From assembly GCA_000277445.1 (NCBI GenBank), contig AJWJ01000032.1, forward strand, positions 1 to 64,000: a stretch of 64,000 nucleotides of DNA, given 5' to 3'. Source of the stretch: Polysphondylium violaceum (Eukaryota > Evosea > Eumycetozoa > Dictyosteliales > Dictyosteliaceae). How positions within the stretch are numbered: position 1 is the first letter of the stretch; each line of letters starts with the position of its first letter. Shown here one piece after another: positions 23,544 to 35,790 of this stretch. Below the pieces are notes generated by a model. The model was given only the letters and a program-made list of their open reading frames with translations. It was not told the origin of the DNA and searched no databases. The position numbers and the translations under genes were made by a program.

Positions 23544-24125
23544 TTATTCTTTTTTTAAAGATTTTTGTTCTAAAGCATATAATTGATGTTGCTTGTCGAT
23601 ACCATTTTTTCCAAAATAGCCAATAACCTTTCCACTTGACGATACTACCCTATGACAAGGAACAATGATTGAAAACTTATTTAATCTACAAGCAGATGCA
23701 ACTGCTCTGGAATAGTTTTTCTTATTTAAACTAGTGGCTATCTGTTTGTAGGATTGTGTTTGACCATAAGGTATTTTCATTAATTCTCTCCAGACCATCT
23801 GTTGAAATTCTGTACCTTGTTCATAGTTAAAAGGTGTTTTAAAGTCTATGAGTTTACCTTTAAAGTATAGATTAAGTTCATCTTTAAATTGATTTGTAAT
23901 TGTGTTTGGTTTTGGTTCTGCAGTTGATTTATCTTCCACAATTACATTTTCTAATAGATCTTTTGATGCATAAAAGCCCAATACGCCAATAGGTGTCTCT
24001 AACCTATCCCAATATTGATTTTCGTCTTCACCTTCCTCTAGTTGTTCTTGATCTTGTTCAATCTCTTTCTTGTTTTTTTTAGATTGATTAGTAGTGTGGG
24101 TATTTAATTTTCTTTTTGTTGTCAT
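23544..24125 (-). CDS. mgmt: Methylated-DNA:[protein]-cysteine S-methyltransferase
   Basis: Intronless. I start at MTTKRKL, giving 193 residues; an in-frame upstream ATG would add a hydrophobic, low-complexity 21-residue leader translated from A/T-rich flank. The C-terminal domain shows GTEFQQMVWREL, IPYGQTQSY, SRAVASACRLN and the active-site IVPCHRVV, whose cysteine (about residue 157) accepts the alkyl group from O6-alkylguanine in a single-turnover repair reaction. The Asn of the helix-turn-helix (CRLN) is visible. A Lys/Asn/Glu-rich, probably nuclear-targeting, N-terminus is dictyostelid-like. This is a normal, complete enzyme, convergent with the Galpha gene. Confidence 0.93.
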   Translation of the reverse strand: MTTKRKLNTHTTNQSKKNKKEIEQDQEQLEEGEDENQYWDRLETPIGVLGFYASKDLLENVIVEDKSTAEPKPNTITNQFKDELNLYFKGKLIDFKTPFNYEQGTEFQQMVWRELMKIPYGQTQSYKQIATSLNKKNYSRAVASACRLNKFSIIVPCHRVVSSSGKVIGYFGKNGIDKQHQLYALEQKSLKKE

Positions 24126-24469
24126 TGTTGTGTATGTGTTTTTTTGAGTGTTTATAAAAACAATAACGAAAAAAATTAAATAAAACAATAAATTAAAAAA
24201 AAATTAAGTAAAACAATAAATTTAAAAAAAAAAAATAATTTCCAAGAAATAGTTGATTCTGGAAGCTTTATTCATGAATAAAACACACAAATACAGATAC
24301 AAATACATATATAAAGTAAGTTTTTTATTGATAGGATGAATGAAAAAAGAAAAAATATGATATATGAATTTTTTTTTTTTACAAACTTCTTGGTTGTAAT
24401 CTCCTAGATACTCCAAAGTCATCCATCATGATTATTAATTATTATTATTATTATTTAACAACATTATTA
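24126..24469. other. Short intergenic region with a tiny candidate ORF
   Basis: 344 AT-rich bases between two minus-strand genes. At 24379-24429 (minus) an ATGATG opens a 16-residue frame, MMDDFGVSRRLQPRSL, whose composition is unlike its surroundings and whose last codons could double as a GTAAAA donor. It may be a microprotein, a first exon or chance. Confidence 0.3.
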
Positions 24470-26961
24470 TTAACGAGAAGTTAATTTTAAAACTTTGTTT
24501 GTATCATAAACAAAAGTTTTTAATGACTTATGATCAATTGATAGTGAACCAATAACTTTACTTGATAGTTTACCAACAATATTACCAGAGAGAATAGTAC
24601 AGTTTTGAATAAAATATTGAGATTGGAAAAATAATGAAACTGGTGAGAAAAAGCTTTGATTTGATCTTTCTGAACAAGTATTTCTATTTCTAGAGTTGAT
24701 TGCTTCAATAGAGGGACTTGATTCAATATTCTCTTGTTGATCAACTTGAACATCTTCTTCATCTTCATCATCTTCATCATATTCATCATATTCATCATCA
24801 TTGTCATCATATATTTTAGTATTACTACCATTTAATGAATCAAAATGATTAAAATGATCCAAATCAATGTTTGATGAAGGGGAGGGATGGTTTTGAGTAA
24901 ATGAAAAATTATCACAGGACAAAACATTAATCAATATCGTTCTAAGAGAGTCACAGAAATCCAATTCTATATTATTTACATGATCGGCATTCAAGAAAAT
25001 AGTTTCCAAACTAGATTCTGATGCTTTGAGTTCTTCAAGTTTTGGACAATCCAAGATACATGATACAATGCCATGCCAGGCTTCAATGTCTAGTTTCTTT
25101 AGAGTGGATGAGCAAATTCGAAGGTTTTCAATTTGTTGCAAATATACATAAAACTCTTTCAAGTTGGAAAGAGAGTCTAGCAAGCGTTCCAAAGATTTCT
25201 GAGAGAGGTCACGACATTCAAACAAAGAGAGCGAAGATAGTTTGTGAGCACAGGGTAGCTTGATTTTTCCTGAACAACTGTCAAATGAAAAGATGACGAG
25301 GTTGGGTGCTTCGAGTCGTGTCATTGTTAGACTTTCGCATCCTTCAGAGGAAAACTCTTCAAGTGAATCAGACTCGATATCAATCGTATTCAACATGGAA
25401 AGTGAAGAGATTGAGAGATGTTTTAAAGTTTTTGAATTGAATTTCAATAGAGAGATGTTTGCATTTCTGTAGAGCACAAGCTTCTCTAGACAAATTAATT
25501 GTTCCAATACATTGTCCAATATATGATTTGGAATATTACAATTGATTAATTCCAATTCATGTAGATTCTTTAGACTACAAAGTGATGAAAATGATTGTTC
25601 TAAAATCATCATTGATTCCATACTTGTATTATTGCCTAATGATTGATCTTGTCCAATAATATTATGTTGTTGTAATGTTTGATGATTATCTTGATCATTA
25701 TTGTTATTTTGTTGTTGTTGTTGCTGAGAAAGTATAAATAAAAGTTCTTTTTGATTTGTAAAATGAGGAAGTAATGAGAATTTTAAAGATTTTAAATTCT
25801 TTTGATAGGTTGCTATACTATGAAGAGTTAGAGGTGATATTGTTGATTTTGGTGTCCATGGTTCATCTAATCTCTTTATAAATTCTAAATTTACATTACC
25901 ACTGGCCATTATAGAGAGATTTTGAAGATTTTTCATTACCGAAAGTGATTGTCTCATGCCTTGGTCACTAATTAGGAGACTATTAAAGTTTAGGCTAGTT
26001 AAATATTTACAATGAGACGATATATTATACAGTTGTTGATTATTTAATGGTACTGTAAGATTTAATTCTAATAATTTTAAACAACAAGTCAAGTTTTCGC
26101 TAATAATTTTGGTAAAATTTACAATATCACGATAAACATGTTGTTGTTGTTGTTGTTGTTTTTGTTGATTACTCTTATTATTATTATTACTATTATTATT
26201 ATTATTATTATCATCTAAATTAATCATAGTAGTTTTATAATTACAATGTGGCGGTGATGGTAATCTTTGACTATAATCTCTGTATCTTGATCTAGAGTAG
26301 GAAGAGGAGGAATAAAATGATGATGATGATGAAGATGAAGAGGGAATTGGCGCTGTAGAAAGAGAAGGTGTAATAGAGAAGTGATGTAAACCTTTTGCAT
26401 AACCAGTTTTAAAAAACGAAATGATACTTTCGCATTTGGGTGTATATGAAAATGGTTTCTTGTCACTAATCGATACTCTAATATCTCTCCAAAGTGATGT
26501 TTGATTATCCAATAGTATTTGGTACCAATATTTACAAACATATAGTAATGGAGTTGAAAATGGATCACAAAGACTAAATATCTTTACGATTAACTCTACT
26601 GATAAATAATTATTAAAATAATCTTGTTCTTCATTTCTTTGCTGTAATGATGACACTGTATTGTCGTGTTTAATTTTCTTTTTAATTTGATAACTATTAT
26701 AAATATTTATATTGTTATTGTTGTTGTTATTTAAATACTCATTATTGTTGTTATTAGAATTGTTGTTATTGCTATATAGTTGAGTAGAGGGATATTGATT
26801 ATAGATATTATTATAAAATTGAAAAGTATCTTTTATCTCTTCATCAAATCCTTCATTTTCAAATTCTAATTTTGTTATTATGCTTGTCGTTAGATACCAA
26901 TGATAATCTTATATAAGCCTTATTTGAAGAACTTACTTCTCTTTAAATCAAAACTATACAT
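24470..26961 (-). CDS. F-box protein with leucine-rich-repeat-like region
   Basis: Two exons, a 25-base first exon (26961-26937) encoding MYSFDLKR and a main exon (26865-24470), join in phase through a 71-base intron to give 806 residues. After an Asn-rich leader an F-box motif is visible (YLSVELIVKIFSLCDPFSTPLLYVCKYWYQIL), the usual Skp1-binding segment of SCF ubiquitin ligases. Downstream, repeated Leu/Asn patterns such as LKNLHELELINCNIP, LEKLVLYRN and LKHLSISSLSML indicate leucine-rich repeats that would bind a substrate. Poly-Gln/Asn and an acidic Asp/Glu run interrupt the repeats. The intron-separated start is an inference from splice phase. Confidence 0.8.
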
Positions 26962-27481
26962 TGTGTGTTTTATATATATTTATATACAATTGATAAAAAT
27001 AAAAAAAAAAAAGAGTGAAATTATAATATGGTATAACTAACAAAACACACACAATAAATTAAAAATAAAATAAAATAAAGGTTGTGTGTTTGTGTGGTGC
27101 TAGAGGTGGGTGAGTGAAATATTGTGAGGAGAATACAAAGGAGAGTGAGCAAAGGGACAGAGAGACAGACACAGAGAGATAAATATAGATAAGCCAACCT
27201 ATTGATATAAATATAAATATATAAAAACAAATATTTATAGTTGAGTTTATATCGTATTATGAAAAAGATTATCCTCTCTTTCTGTTATATATCTGCAAGG
27301 GATGTTTCTGCCCTAACACTACTATTATGAGCATATATTTCCTCCTAGCTAGCTACAGTTACGATCATGAAACAAAGAGTTGTGTGTTATTAATATTACT
27401 ATTATTATGAGGAAGTGAAAAAAATAGAAAAAAAGAAATTGAAAAATATTTTTAAAATTAAATTTTTGACAAGTGTGTAAA

Positions 27482-27746
27482 ATGGGAGAAGACAAATTTA
27501 TAACAACACATGCACCTAGTAGCGGCGGTCCAAAGGGTAATAAGTAAGAAATAAAGTAAAAAAAATAAAATTACAGTAGAAAAAAGTTGTCTTCTCAAAT
27601 TTGAATGTGTTATGATATATAAAATATCTATATATATATATATATATATAAATATATATTATTATAATTATAACATATTTCATTCACGCTATAGTGAGAC
27701 GCAGGTGGCGTGGCTCAACCGTACATTGTTTTCAAATACCATGTAA
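27482..27746 (+). CDS. Candidate two-exon microprotein (37 residues)
   Basis: Exon 1 (27482-27543) reads MGEDKFITTHAPSSGGPKGN and ends at a consensus donor GTAAGA. Exon 2 (27695-27746) follows an acceptor CTATAG, continues in phase with NETQVAWLNRTLFSNTM and ends in TAA. Both exons are clearly richer in G and C than the 151-base AT-rich intron, which includes a TA repeat. The start has an A-rich leader. I recognise no family. It may be a short conserved peptide gene or part of a longer transcript; a read without splicing would stop after 21 residues. Confidence 0.4.
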
Positions 27747-28088
27747 TCGACTGGTACACTAGTTAATAGTAGTCATAGTAGTAGTAGTAGACTAATAGTA
27801 AGAGGAATAATCTGAATATAAAAATATCATTTGAGGCCTTCTTTAAATCATAATAGATGTCTTTTCAAAACAAATGAAACAAAATGAGGTCCTTTACTAT
27901 TATTTTAAATATGATAATTGTTATTAGAATACAAGTTTCTTTGTGGCGCCAAAACTTTTTTTTTTTTAGAAATTGATTGGCCCAAAAAAGCAATAACAAT
28001 AATATTATTGATTTTTTTTTTTTAAAAAAAGAGAAGCCTCGATCACAAGTGTGCATTGTTTTTTTTGTTCAGGTGTAAAGTTTGTTTG

Positions 28089-28118
28089 TCAATTTATTTA
28101 TTTATTTATTTATTTATA
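28089..28118. repeat. (ATTT)n tetranucleotide repeat
   Basis: About seven tandem units in non-coding DNA. Confidence 0.75.
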
Positions 28119-28836
28119 TTCCCTAGATCAATCTATTTCTTTTATGTATGAATATATATGAATAATAATCGTTAGTATATATATAATATAATATCTCTCC
28201 TTCACACTTTAAAACATATTATCATAAATACATTTATTGTGTGCGGGTGCGTGTTTGATTTATGGGCATTCTAGATATCAATCAACACTCATCACACACA
28301 ATATCAACACCCACCACACCTTGTCTTTTAAACAATAATAATAGTGAAAAAGACAGAATATTTAAGTTGATCGATATGATAGGTAATAGTTTATAGAATT
28401 CCAATCATTTGAATCTATAAATAAATCATATTAGAGGATAGACATAACAATAGCGCTTATGTACGAGTCCGACAAAACACTTTAAATGTTTTAATCTTTT
28501 CACATACACATATTCTACACACACTCATATATATGTAGTACCAATGATTAATCAATCACCCCCATAAATACATATACACTTATACAACACCCCACTCCAC
28601 ACACTTTAAATTCCTTTATAAAACCAAAGATATTTTTTTATATCATTTTTTTTTCCTTCTTTTTCTTCTTATTATTCTTTTATATCTATTTTTGTTTTTT
28701 CTAAAAGAAACCATATAACCTATTAAAAGTACTAATATTAGAATACTACTATTAATAGTTATTTATTATTAAATCAAATTGTAATACTATACTATATTAA
28801 TTCTAAAGAAAAAAAAACAACAATAATTCTATTAAA

Positions 28837-31177
28837 ATGGACAGAATAGATAGACAATCAATTGCGTAAGTTTGTTTATGATAGTCTTCTTTTTACATTG
28901 CAGTGTGAACTCATTATTAATATATCTCAATAATAGTAAATCAACAGCAATTCCATTCCCAATAAATTTTGATAATCATAAATATAATGATATGTATAAA
29001 GCTTATAACAAGATTATGATCTTGGCTAGAGAGTAAGTATAGATAAGATAATGATAATGATAATAATAATGATATTAATAAATAAATAAAAAAGTCTTAA
29101 TACTCAAGTTGAAATACCAGAATTTGTATTCATTGGCAAAGAAGGTAGTGGAAAAAGTACATTACTTGAATCATTTATTGGATTTCCAATGGGAGATTCA
29201 GGATCAAATCTTAGACCACTTCAATTATCAATGATTAACAATTTATCATGTGAAAAACCATTGATTACATTCAAGAGAGACAGATTTTTAAAAAACTTTG
29301 AAGTTGATAAAGTTGTCGCACTTGGTGAGATCTCTGGTGAAATTCAAAAGAGAAATGTTCAATCTAGCACACCAATTAAAATTCAAATTGAATATAAATA
29401 TTGTTTAAATATGCATCTCATTGAACCAACCAGCATTGTTACAACTCAACCAAATAGAAAGATTAGCGTTGAAGATTTAGACGAAACACTCCTCTCTTAC
29501 ACCAAACCAACCAACAGTCTTTTGGTTTTTGTTGAAGCTGCCATAGAGCCAGAAAACATAGAGATGTTGGATTTGGCAAAGAAATTGGATCCAAAATTGG
29601 ATCGTAGTATTTTTGTCTTTAACAAATTTAGCGAGTTTTTGGCCAAGGGCACCTTTGCCACACCCAGAGATTTGAATCGTTATCTTGGTATTCCAAATCT
29701 CGATGCCCCAACCTTTTTCACCACTCTTCCAAACAATGAACAACGTTTAAAATGTACAAACAAAGAAGAATTGACTACAGCTTGCGACGAATTACAAGCC
29801 AAAGACATTGAAAATCTTGAACACATGCAATTTGACAAGAGATACGAAAGAAACATTGGTCTCACTTCATTGAGACATTATCTCAGTGAACTCACTTGGA
29901 GAAGATACCAAGAAACCGTTCCAGAGGTACTCAAGAGATTAAGAGGCTTCAAAAAGAACTCTGAAGAACAATTGGCCAAGCTCAAACAACAATTGGATGG
30001 TATGAATGCCGGTAAACTTCGTGTAATTGCCTCCAACTATGTCATGGAATTCCTTCAAGGCATTGAAAAACTCATTGTCGGTACATTGGAAGGTAATCCA
30101 AATCTCAATGGTCAAACCCTTGTCGAAGAGAAAGCTCAAGATGAAACTGGCGAGTGGTATGATGGTAATCACAGACCAATCTATTTTGACGAAAGAACAT
30201 GGAATGTCCAATATCACGATAGTAAACTCTATGGAGGTCAACAATTTGAAAGACTTTTATCTGAATTCAAAGCCGTTACAGAAAACATTGAGTTGGGCGA
30301 ACTTAGTGCCGATGAAGTTGCCAGCTCTATTGGTTCGAACAAACCCACCAATGTCTCTGTCTTGGCTTGGGCTGCTAGTGATCTTGCTCAAAAAAAGACC
30401 AAAGAGGTATTGTTACCATTGGTTGATCAATTGTTCAAGAGAGAGATTTACATCCTCCGTCGTTTGGTTGACATTGTCGATCGTATGATTGAAAATAAAA
30501 AGAAGGCATCTTTCCGTCGTCAAGCTTCAAGTCCCATGTTTGAAAGCTCACCACTCACTCTTGGTCTTCGTGCCAACGGTATGGGCGAACGTACTGGAAG
30601 TCCAGCAACCTCGAGTATCAATGGCTCTGGCGGTATTGGCAACAATGCCAATGACTCTCTTGTAAACATTGAAGATCATCCATACTTTACTCACAGTATC
30701 AAAGAAATGTACTTTAGATTCATTGATCAAGTCGTTCAATCATGCAAAAACAAGTGTATGGATGAATTTTACACTACCAAATTGATTCATTGGGATCTCC
30801 AAAACAATGCTGAGCTCAAACATTTGGTTGACCAAACCAACAAAACTCACATCTCTTCTGGTAAAGATACTCATCAAATTGTCTCTACATTGGCCACTAA
30901 ATTATTCCAAGAAATGCGTACAAGAATCACAAAGAATATCATGTTGAAATGTTACAACTTTTTCCTCATCCCAATGCAAAATGAACTCTGGCGTGAAGTT
31001 CAAGGCAAGATCACCGTTTTATCAGACTCAATGTTGGAAGAATTATTTGAAGTCTCTATTACAAAAGAAGGATTAAAAGAAGATGAAAGACATCTTATCA
31101 CCGTTGTCAATCAATTCCAACAACAAGAAGAAAACTTTTTATTAGCTGCCAATCAATTTACTCATCCAACAAATTAA
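28837..31177 (+). CDS. DRP5/ARC5-like dynamin-related protein with degenerate GTPase motifs
   Basis: Three exons (28837-28865, 28904-29032, 29095-31177) give 746 residues. A P-loop-like GKEGSGKST lies at residues 67-75. The region TFFTTLP, the Leu-rich segment before it and RNIGLTSLRHYLSELTWRRY match plant ARC5/DRP5 (TFFTSVP; ISKLRLFLEELLWKRYKESVP), the group that includes dictyostelid Dlp proteins. These act in membrane scission and in cytokinesis. No PH or transmembrane segment is seen. The other GTPase motifs are altered: the G2 threonine position reads Asn (NLRPL), the G3 DxPG position reads IEPTS, and G4 reads NKFS, not TKxD. It may therefore be a non-hydrolysing paralogue that works as a partner of an active Dlp. 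Its 3' end is only 72 bases from the convergent RBBP5 gene. Confidence 0.85.
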
Positions 31178-31249
31178 ATATTAATATAAATAAATAAATA
31201 AATAAATAATAGGTTTTAATAAATGAAGAGATGATAATATTATTCATAT

Positions 31250-32601
31250 TTATTTCTTTTCTGGTATTGGGATTGTTGAAAAACAAAATGGATCTTCTTC
31301 TTCGTCACTACTAAATTCAGGTATCTTTTCATTGTCAACGACATCAACCATTTCTTCTTCTTCACCTGGTAATATTTTCTTTACAATGTCTTCATCTTTA
31401 AAATCAAATTCATCTTCTTTTTCTATATACTCTTCGTTTTCTTCCAATTCTGTGAAATCTGGTGCAAATGAACTCCAATTCTCGGCATAGTAGGCATTCC
31501 ACACATGAATAACACCATACTGACTAATGGATACAATGGTGGGACTAAGAGGATGCCAAATAACATCCAATAGACCTTCTTTGGGACCTTCTAAATCCTT
31601 TACCAACACACCAGAGGTAGACCAAATGAATATCGAATGAATAGATTTATGTTGCATGCCACAAACTACGTATTCATTGTTTGTTGAAAAACAACATTTC
31701 TTCCATTGAACTCTATTTACACTGTCTTGGTACTCTCTAATCTGTTGGAATGTGTCCAACGAGTAGAGACGAATGATCTTGTCGCTTGAGTTTATCAACA
31801 TTTGTTTACAATTTTTACTAAATTCAATTTGTTTAATCGTTACATTACTCGATGCTATCTTTATCGTTCTCTCTACTTTCATTGTTTTGTAATCTACTAT
31901 CGTCAACATTCCACTATTGTCACCTATAAATATCTTTTCTCCTTTTCTATTAAATGATGCTGTGTATGTGCATCCCAATGATGTATTTTCATTTTCTAAT
32001 ATAGTTTTTTTAGACATATCTCTAAAATCGCATAATATAGGTGATGATCCAACTGGACACATTAGACAAAAGTTTCTATTTATATATAGTATATAGAACA
32101 ATGTTGTTAGATATTAGTCGTAAAGACATAAACAAATAAATAAATAAATTAAATATACATACACATCTCTAGGATGTAATTGTGCATTTAAAACAGGATT
32201 TTTAAAATCTATTCTCTTTTCTATTGAAGTACTAGGTATATCCCAAAGTATAACTGATCCATCATTACTACAACTTAATATTTTTTTTCCACTCCTAGAC
32301 CATCTGATGTATTTTTATTGATTAATAATTATATATTTATGAAGTGATTGATGATAAGTAAAGACATAAGTTACCCTATAGAGTTTACAGTTTGTTTATG
32401 TTGTAATAGTGATCTTGCAATTGATTTAGTTTGAAAATCCCATATATGAACTTGACCAGCTTGACATCCCACTGCTAATAAAGTACCTCTTCTATTAAAT
32501 TGAGCACAATTTGCTTTAGTGCCTGCTGGATCAACTAAAGTGTGTTCAATTGCTTCTGGCACATCTAATGATCTAAAAGGATCGATTAACGTTAAATTCA
32601 T
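31250..32601 (-). CDS. rbbp5: RBBP5/Swd1 WD-repeat subunit of COMPASS
   Basis: Three exons (32601-32375, 32303-32163, 32075-31250) give 397 residues. The start MNLTLIDPF matches human RBBP5 MNLELLESF, so I use it and not an upstream in-frame non-ATG extension. Beta-propeller signatures follow: FNRRGTLLAVGCQAGQVHIWDF, LHPRDVNFCLMCP at the second join, NRVQWKKCCFS, and ENWSSFAPDFTELEENEEYIE, the conserved hinge before the acidic tail (DEFDFKDED). In animals and yeast this subunit connects the WD repeats to Ash2/Bre2 and activates MLL/Set1 for H3K4 methylation in the nucleus. Length is near that of yeast Swd1. Confidence 0.93.
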
Positions 32602-33023
32602 CGATTGATTGATTTCATTTACAAGCAAAGAATAATTTTTCAAACAAAATTTTTTCAATAAAAAAAAAAAAAAATTCTAAAGTGAACTCAGACCCATTTG
32701 ATGGTAGTACGTTGGGGCGAAGTAGTAGATGGATAGTTGAGAGTTAGTATATAAAAGGTTAATTATTTTATATTTCTTAAAACAATCATTTTCATCTTTA
32801 GTTATTATAGTTATTAAAAATTTATATTTCATATAAAAAAAAATTGCAATACAAAAATATCCAAATAATCCACTATTTTGTGCACGCTTTTACCCAACAA
32901 AAATTTTCCAAAAGGGAAACAATTGAGAGCCTCCACTAATTTAAATAACATTCACTGGATAAAACTAATCAAAGCCCAAGAGTACTACTATGATAGTGGA
33001 TTTAAAAAGTTTTTATATTTATT
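32602..33023. other. Intergenic region
   Basis: About 420 bases separating two minus-strand genes; the promoter of the RBBP5 gene and the 3' UTR of the next gene should lie here. Nothing else recognised. Confidence 0.6.
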
Positions 33024-35790
33024 TTACAAAATGGAGTTTATATAACTTAGATCAGATACACTACCACCTCCACCTTCTCCATCACTTGAAGGACTAAAAG
33101 AGTTGGTGGCATCATTGTTGTTCTTATTCTTATTCTTATTCTTATTCTTATCTTTACCTCTTTTCTTCTTTTTCTTTTTACTACTATTACCAATGTTGAT
33201 ATTTAATTCTTTTAATTGGGTTTGAGTTAAATGTACAAATTGACAACTTTTGTTTTGACAAGATCCTTTGTTTGCAAATTGGTGACAATAATTTGATTTG
33301 GCATCATTAAGTTTTAGAACCAACGGGTTTGTTGTTTTTGAATGATGCTGATGATGGTTATGGTGAGAAGGGGGTTGGGGAGGGGGATGAGAAGGTTGAA
33401 TAGTGACAGGTTTAATGACTGGCATCAAGGGTACAATTGCACCCTCTGTAATAATAGTTGGCAATGATGAATGTTCTAAATGTAAGTCATAGATATCGGC
33501 GTTGGTTGATGATGGTTCACTTTCATCAGATGATGGTGGTGTAAAAGATTTATAAATATGTACAACATTATCACAAGATACATGTGATAATAGATAGTTA
33601 CCATGATCCATGGTCAATAGTTTCTTGAGTATCTCTAGTGTTATTTTCGATGATCTCGATGGATTAAATGGTGATTTTGGATGAAGAATATGTGTCATTT
33701 CTTTTTTCTCTATGGTCAGTATCTTTTTATTCCATATATTGATACGAGACAGCAAGAGGTGAGCATCGGGTCTAATAAAAGTATATGACCACCACTTGGC
33801 AGTATCACCAATAGTAACTTCCTCTAAACCTTTATCAGATCGATACTCTATTTTCGTTTTAATACCAACATATCTAATCTTTAATCTAGAGTTGGGATCT
33901 GGAATTTGTGCATGAATTTTACATCTTAAAAGTATCTTCATTTCACCAAATCTCCATACATTATAAGTTATATTTGTATTATTTAATATTTCTTTTGGAT
34001 CTTGTTGTTGTTGTTGTTGTTGTTGTTGCTGTTGTTGTTGATCATCGTTTCTTTCTTCTTTATTCTTTAAACCTTCTTGTTGATTAATTTCCTCTTTACT
34101 ATTACTATTATTACTATTGTTATTTTCTTTATTTACTTTTGGAGAGAAATCAATTGAAGGTAGATTTGATTGTTTTCCTTTTGTTAGACCAAGTGATTCG
34201 ATTGCTAAATTATAAAACAATTCATTCTTTTCTCTATTTGATATCTTTTTTTTCAACAATGGTTTATCCAATATACACACTTTTCTAGTTTCACCTAAAT
34301 GATTCTTGTACTCTTTAACGAGAAAAGGTATTTCCCATTCTTCGGAAAACTTTGGAAAATGGTTATTGATCAACTTTACAAACGAAGACGATGACATGAC
34401 TATATCTATATTATTTTTTTCAATCAATGTTTGAATGTTTGGATCATTTGATAGATTAGGTAAACTTGATTTTCTCCAATAATTATTTGTTGACGATGAC
34501 GATAGTGAATAATCAATTGGGTCATTATTAAAATTATAGTATTTCTTGTTCATTGATATCTCTGTGCTAGTTGATATTTTATCAAACATTAAACATTTAC
34601 CTTGTTGTAAAACAGTGCCTCTATGTTGAAGGATAGGATCGTTGGTGAGGGGTACTAGAGTACTTATATCTATTTGATCTTTTTTCTGATAGTATTGTGG
34701 ATAAAGTGTTGCGATATCCTGTAGTTTCTTTTTAAATCTTTCATTCATTTGATTTTCAATCTCTGGATCTATGTGGAGGAATATATTTGGATTTACAGGT
34801 GTATTGAGTGGAGCTGAAGATGTAGTTATTATATTACTATTTGGTTTTAAAGATGGATTTGTAGATTGTGATGGTGCTGATGTTAATGATGATTCGTTGG
34901 AATTTGTCGATGTTATTGCATTTGTATATTGTCTAATACTATCTAAAATGGATGGTTTTACTGTTGTTGATGCTATTTCTGTATTTGATAAAAGTGGTGA
35001 TATTGTTCCTGCTGCTGGTTTAGTTGGTATTTTATACAATACATCTTCAGCTAAAATGGGTGATATTGGTTTCGTTGTTTGTATAACTTTTGCTGAAGAT
35101 GATGGTTTCTTTAATGTACTTGTTGTAATTGGTGTATTGTTATTGGTAGATGTTGATGCTAATGATAGTGACGGTGGAGGGGTTGGTGTTGAGAGTAAAA
35201 TTGCATTTCTTTTAGTTGGAGAAGATGAGATTGATGGCGATGATGTTAAAATAGAACTAGACGAAGCTGTCGATGTATTTGAAAGTTTAGAAAGTTTAGA
35301 TGATATGGTAGAAGGTGTTGTTTGTGTATCATTAGATTTCGATAATGTTCTTTTTTTAGTGGTACTAATAGTTGAATCTGTAGAAATTGCATTGGATGAA
35401 GTTGCAGTACTTCTATTCCTTAATAATTCGATTTCCTCTTTATCAAATGAAAACAAAGGTTTACTATTTGCTGCTGAACCCAATAACTGTCTATTAAAAT
35501 ATTGGTTTGTGTCGGCCGATAATTTTTCGAATTCATTTTGATTGAAATTGAATGTAGATGTAATGCCACCACTACCACTCTCGAGTTCTAAATCTTGATT
35601 AAATTCACATCTACAGATAATAAGTATACAAGTAATTAAATTAGTAAACATATTCATAATCATGATGATTATACTACATTGCCAGCACTTACCCGTTATT
35701 AATGAATTTATAACAATCGTTGAGAGATAGTAGACCTGATGGTTGAAGTTTTTTCAAGGTGATATTATTATCATTCCAAAAAAAAGACAT
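33024..35790 (-). CDS. NARG2/ICE2-like protein with C-terminal CCCH zinc finger
   Basis: Two exons (35790-35693 and 35610-33024) give 894 residues starting MSFFWNDNNITLKK. Most of the N-terminal 600 residues are Ser/Thr/Asn/Gln-rich, with short ordered pieces. A conserved-looking block follows (WRFGEMKILLRCKIHAQ, then VGIKTKIEYRSDKGLEEVT, then TAKWWSYTFIRPDAHLLLSR), which I match from memory to the C-terminal domain of NARG2/ICE2, a subunit of the little elongation complex for snRNA transcription. Near the end is a single CCCH finger (C-x8-C-x4-C-x3-H, CHQFANKGSCQNKSCQFVH), then Lys-rich and Asn/Lys repeat sequence. Animal ICE2 lacks such a finger as far as I know. The family call is moderate, the finger is plain. 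Confidence 0.65.

Larger units (their letters stand above)
26962..28836. other. Divergent intergenic region containing a candidate microprotein gene
   Basis: About 1.9 kb between the F-box gene (-) and the dynamin-like gene (+). Apart from the two GC-richer exons described at 27482-27746, it holds (TA)n near 27630-27650, ATTT repeats near 28089-28118 and CA-rich words near 28500-28600. No other gene is evident. Confidence 0.55.

Noticed and set aside
27544-27576. Alternative 33-base intron for the candidate microprotein
   Set aside because: Shorter than the 38-151 base introns modelled in this window and it removes the GC-rich second exon; the 151-base intron is preferred.
34771-35541. 256-residue plus-strand open frame rich in Asp and Val
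   Set aside because: Antisense shadow of the Ser/Thr-rich part of the ICE2-like gene.
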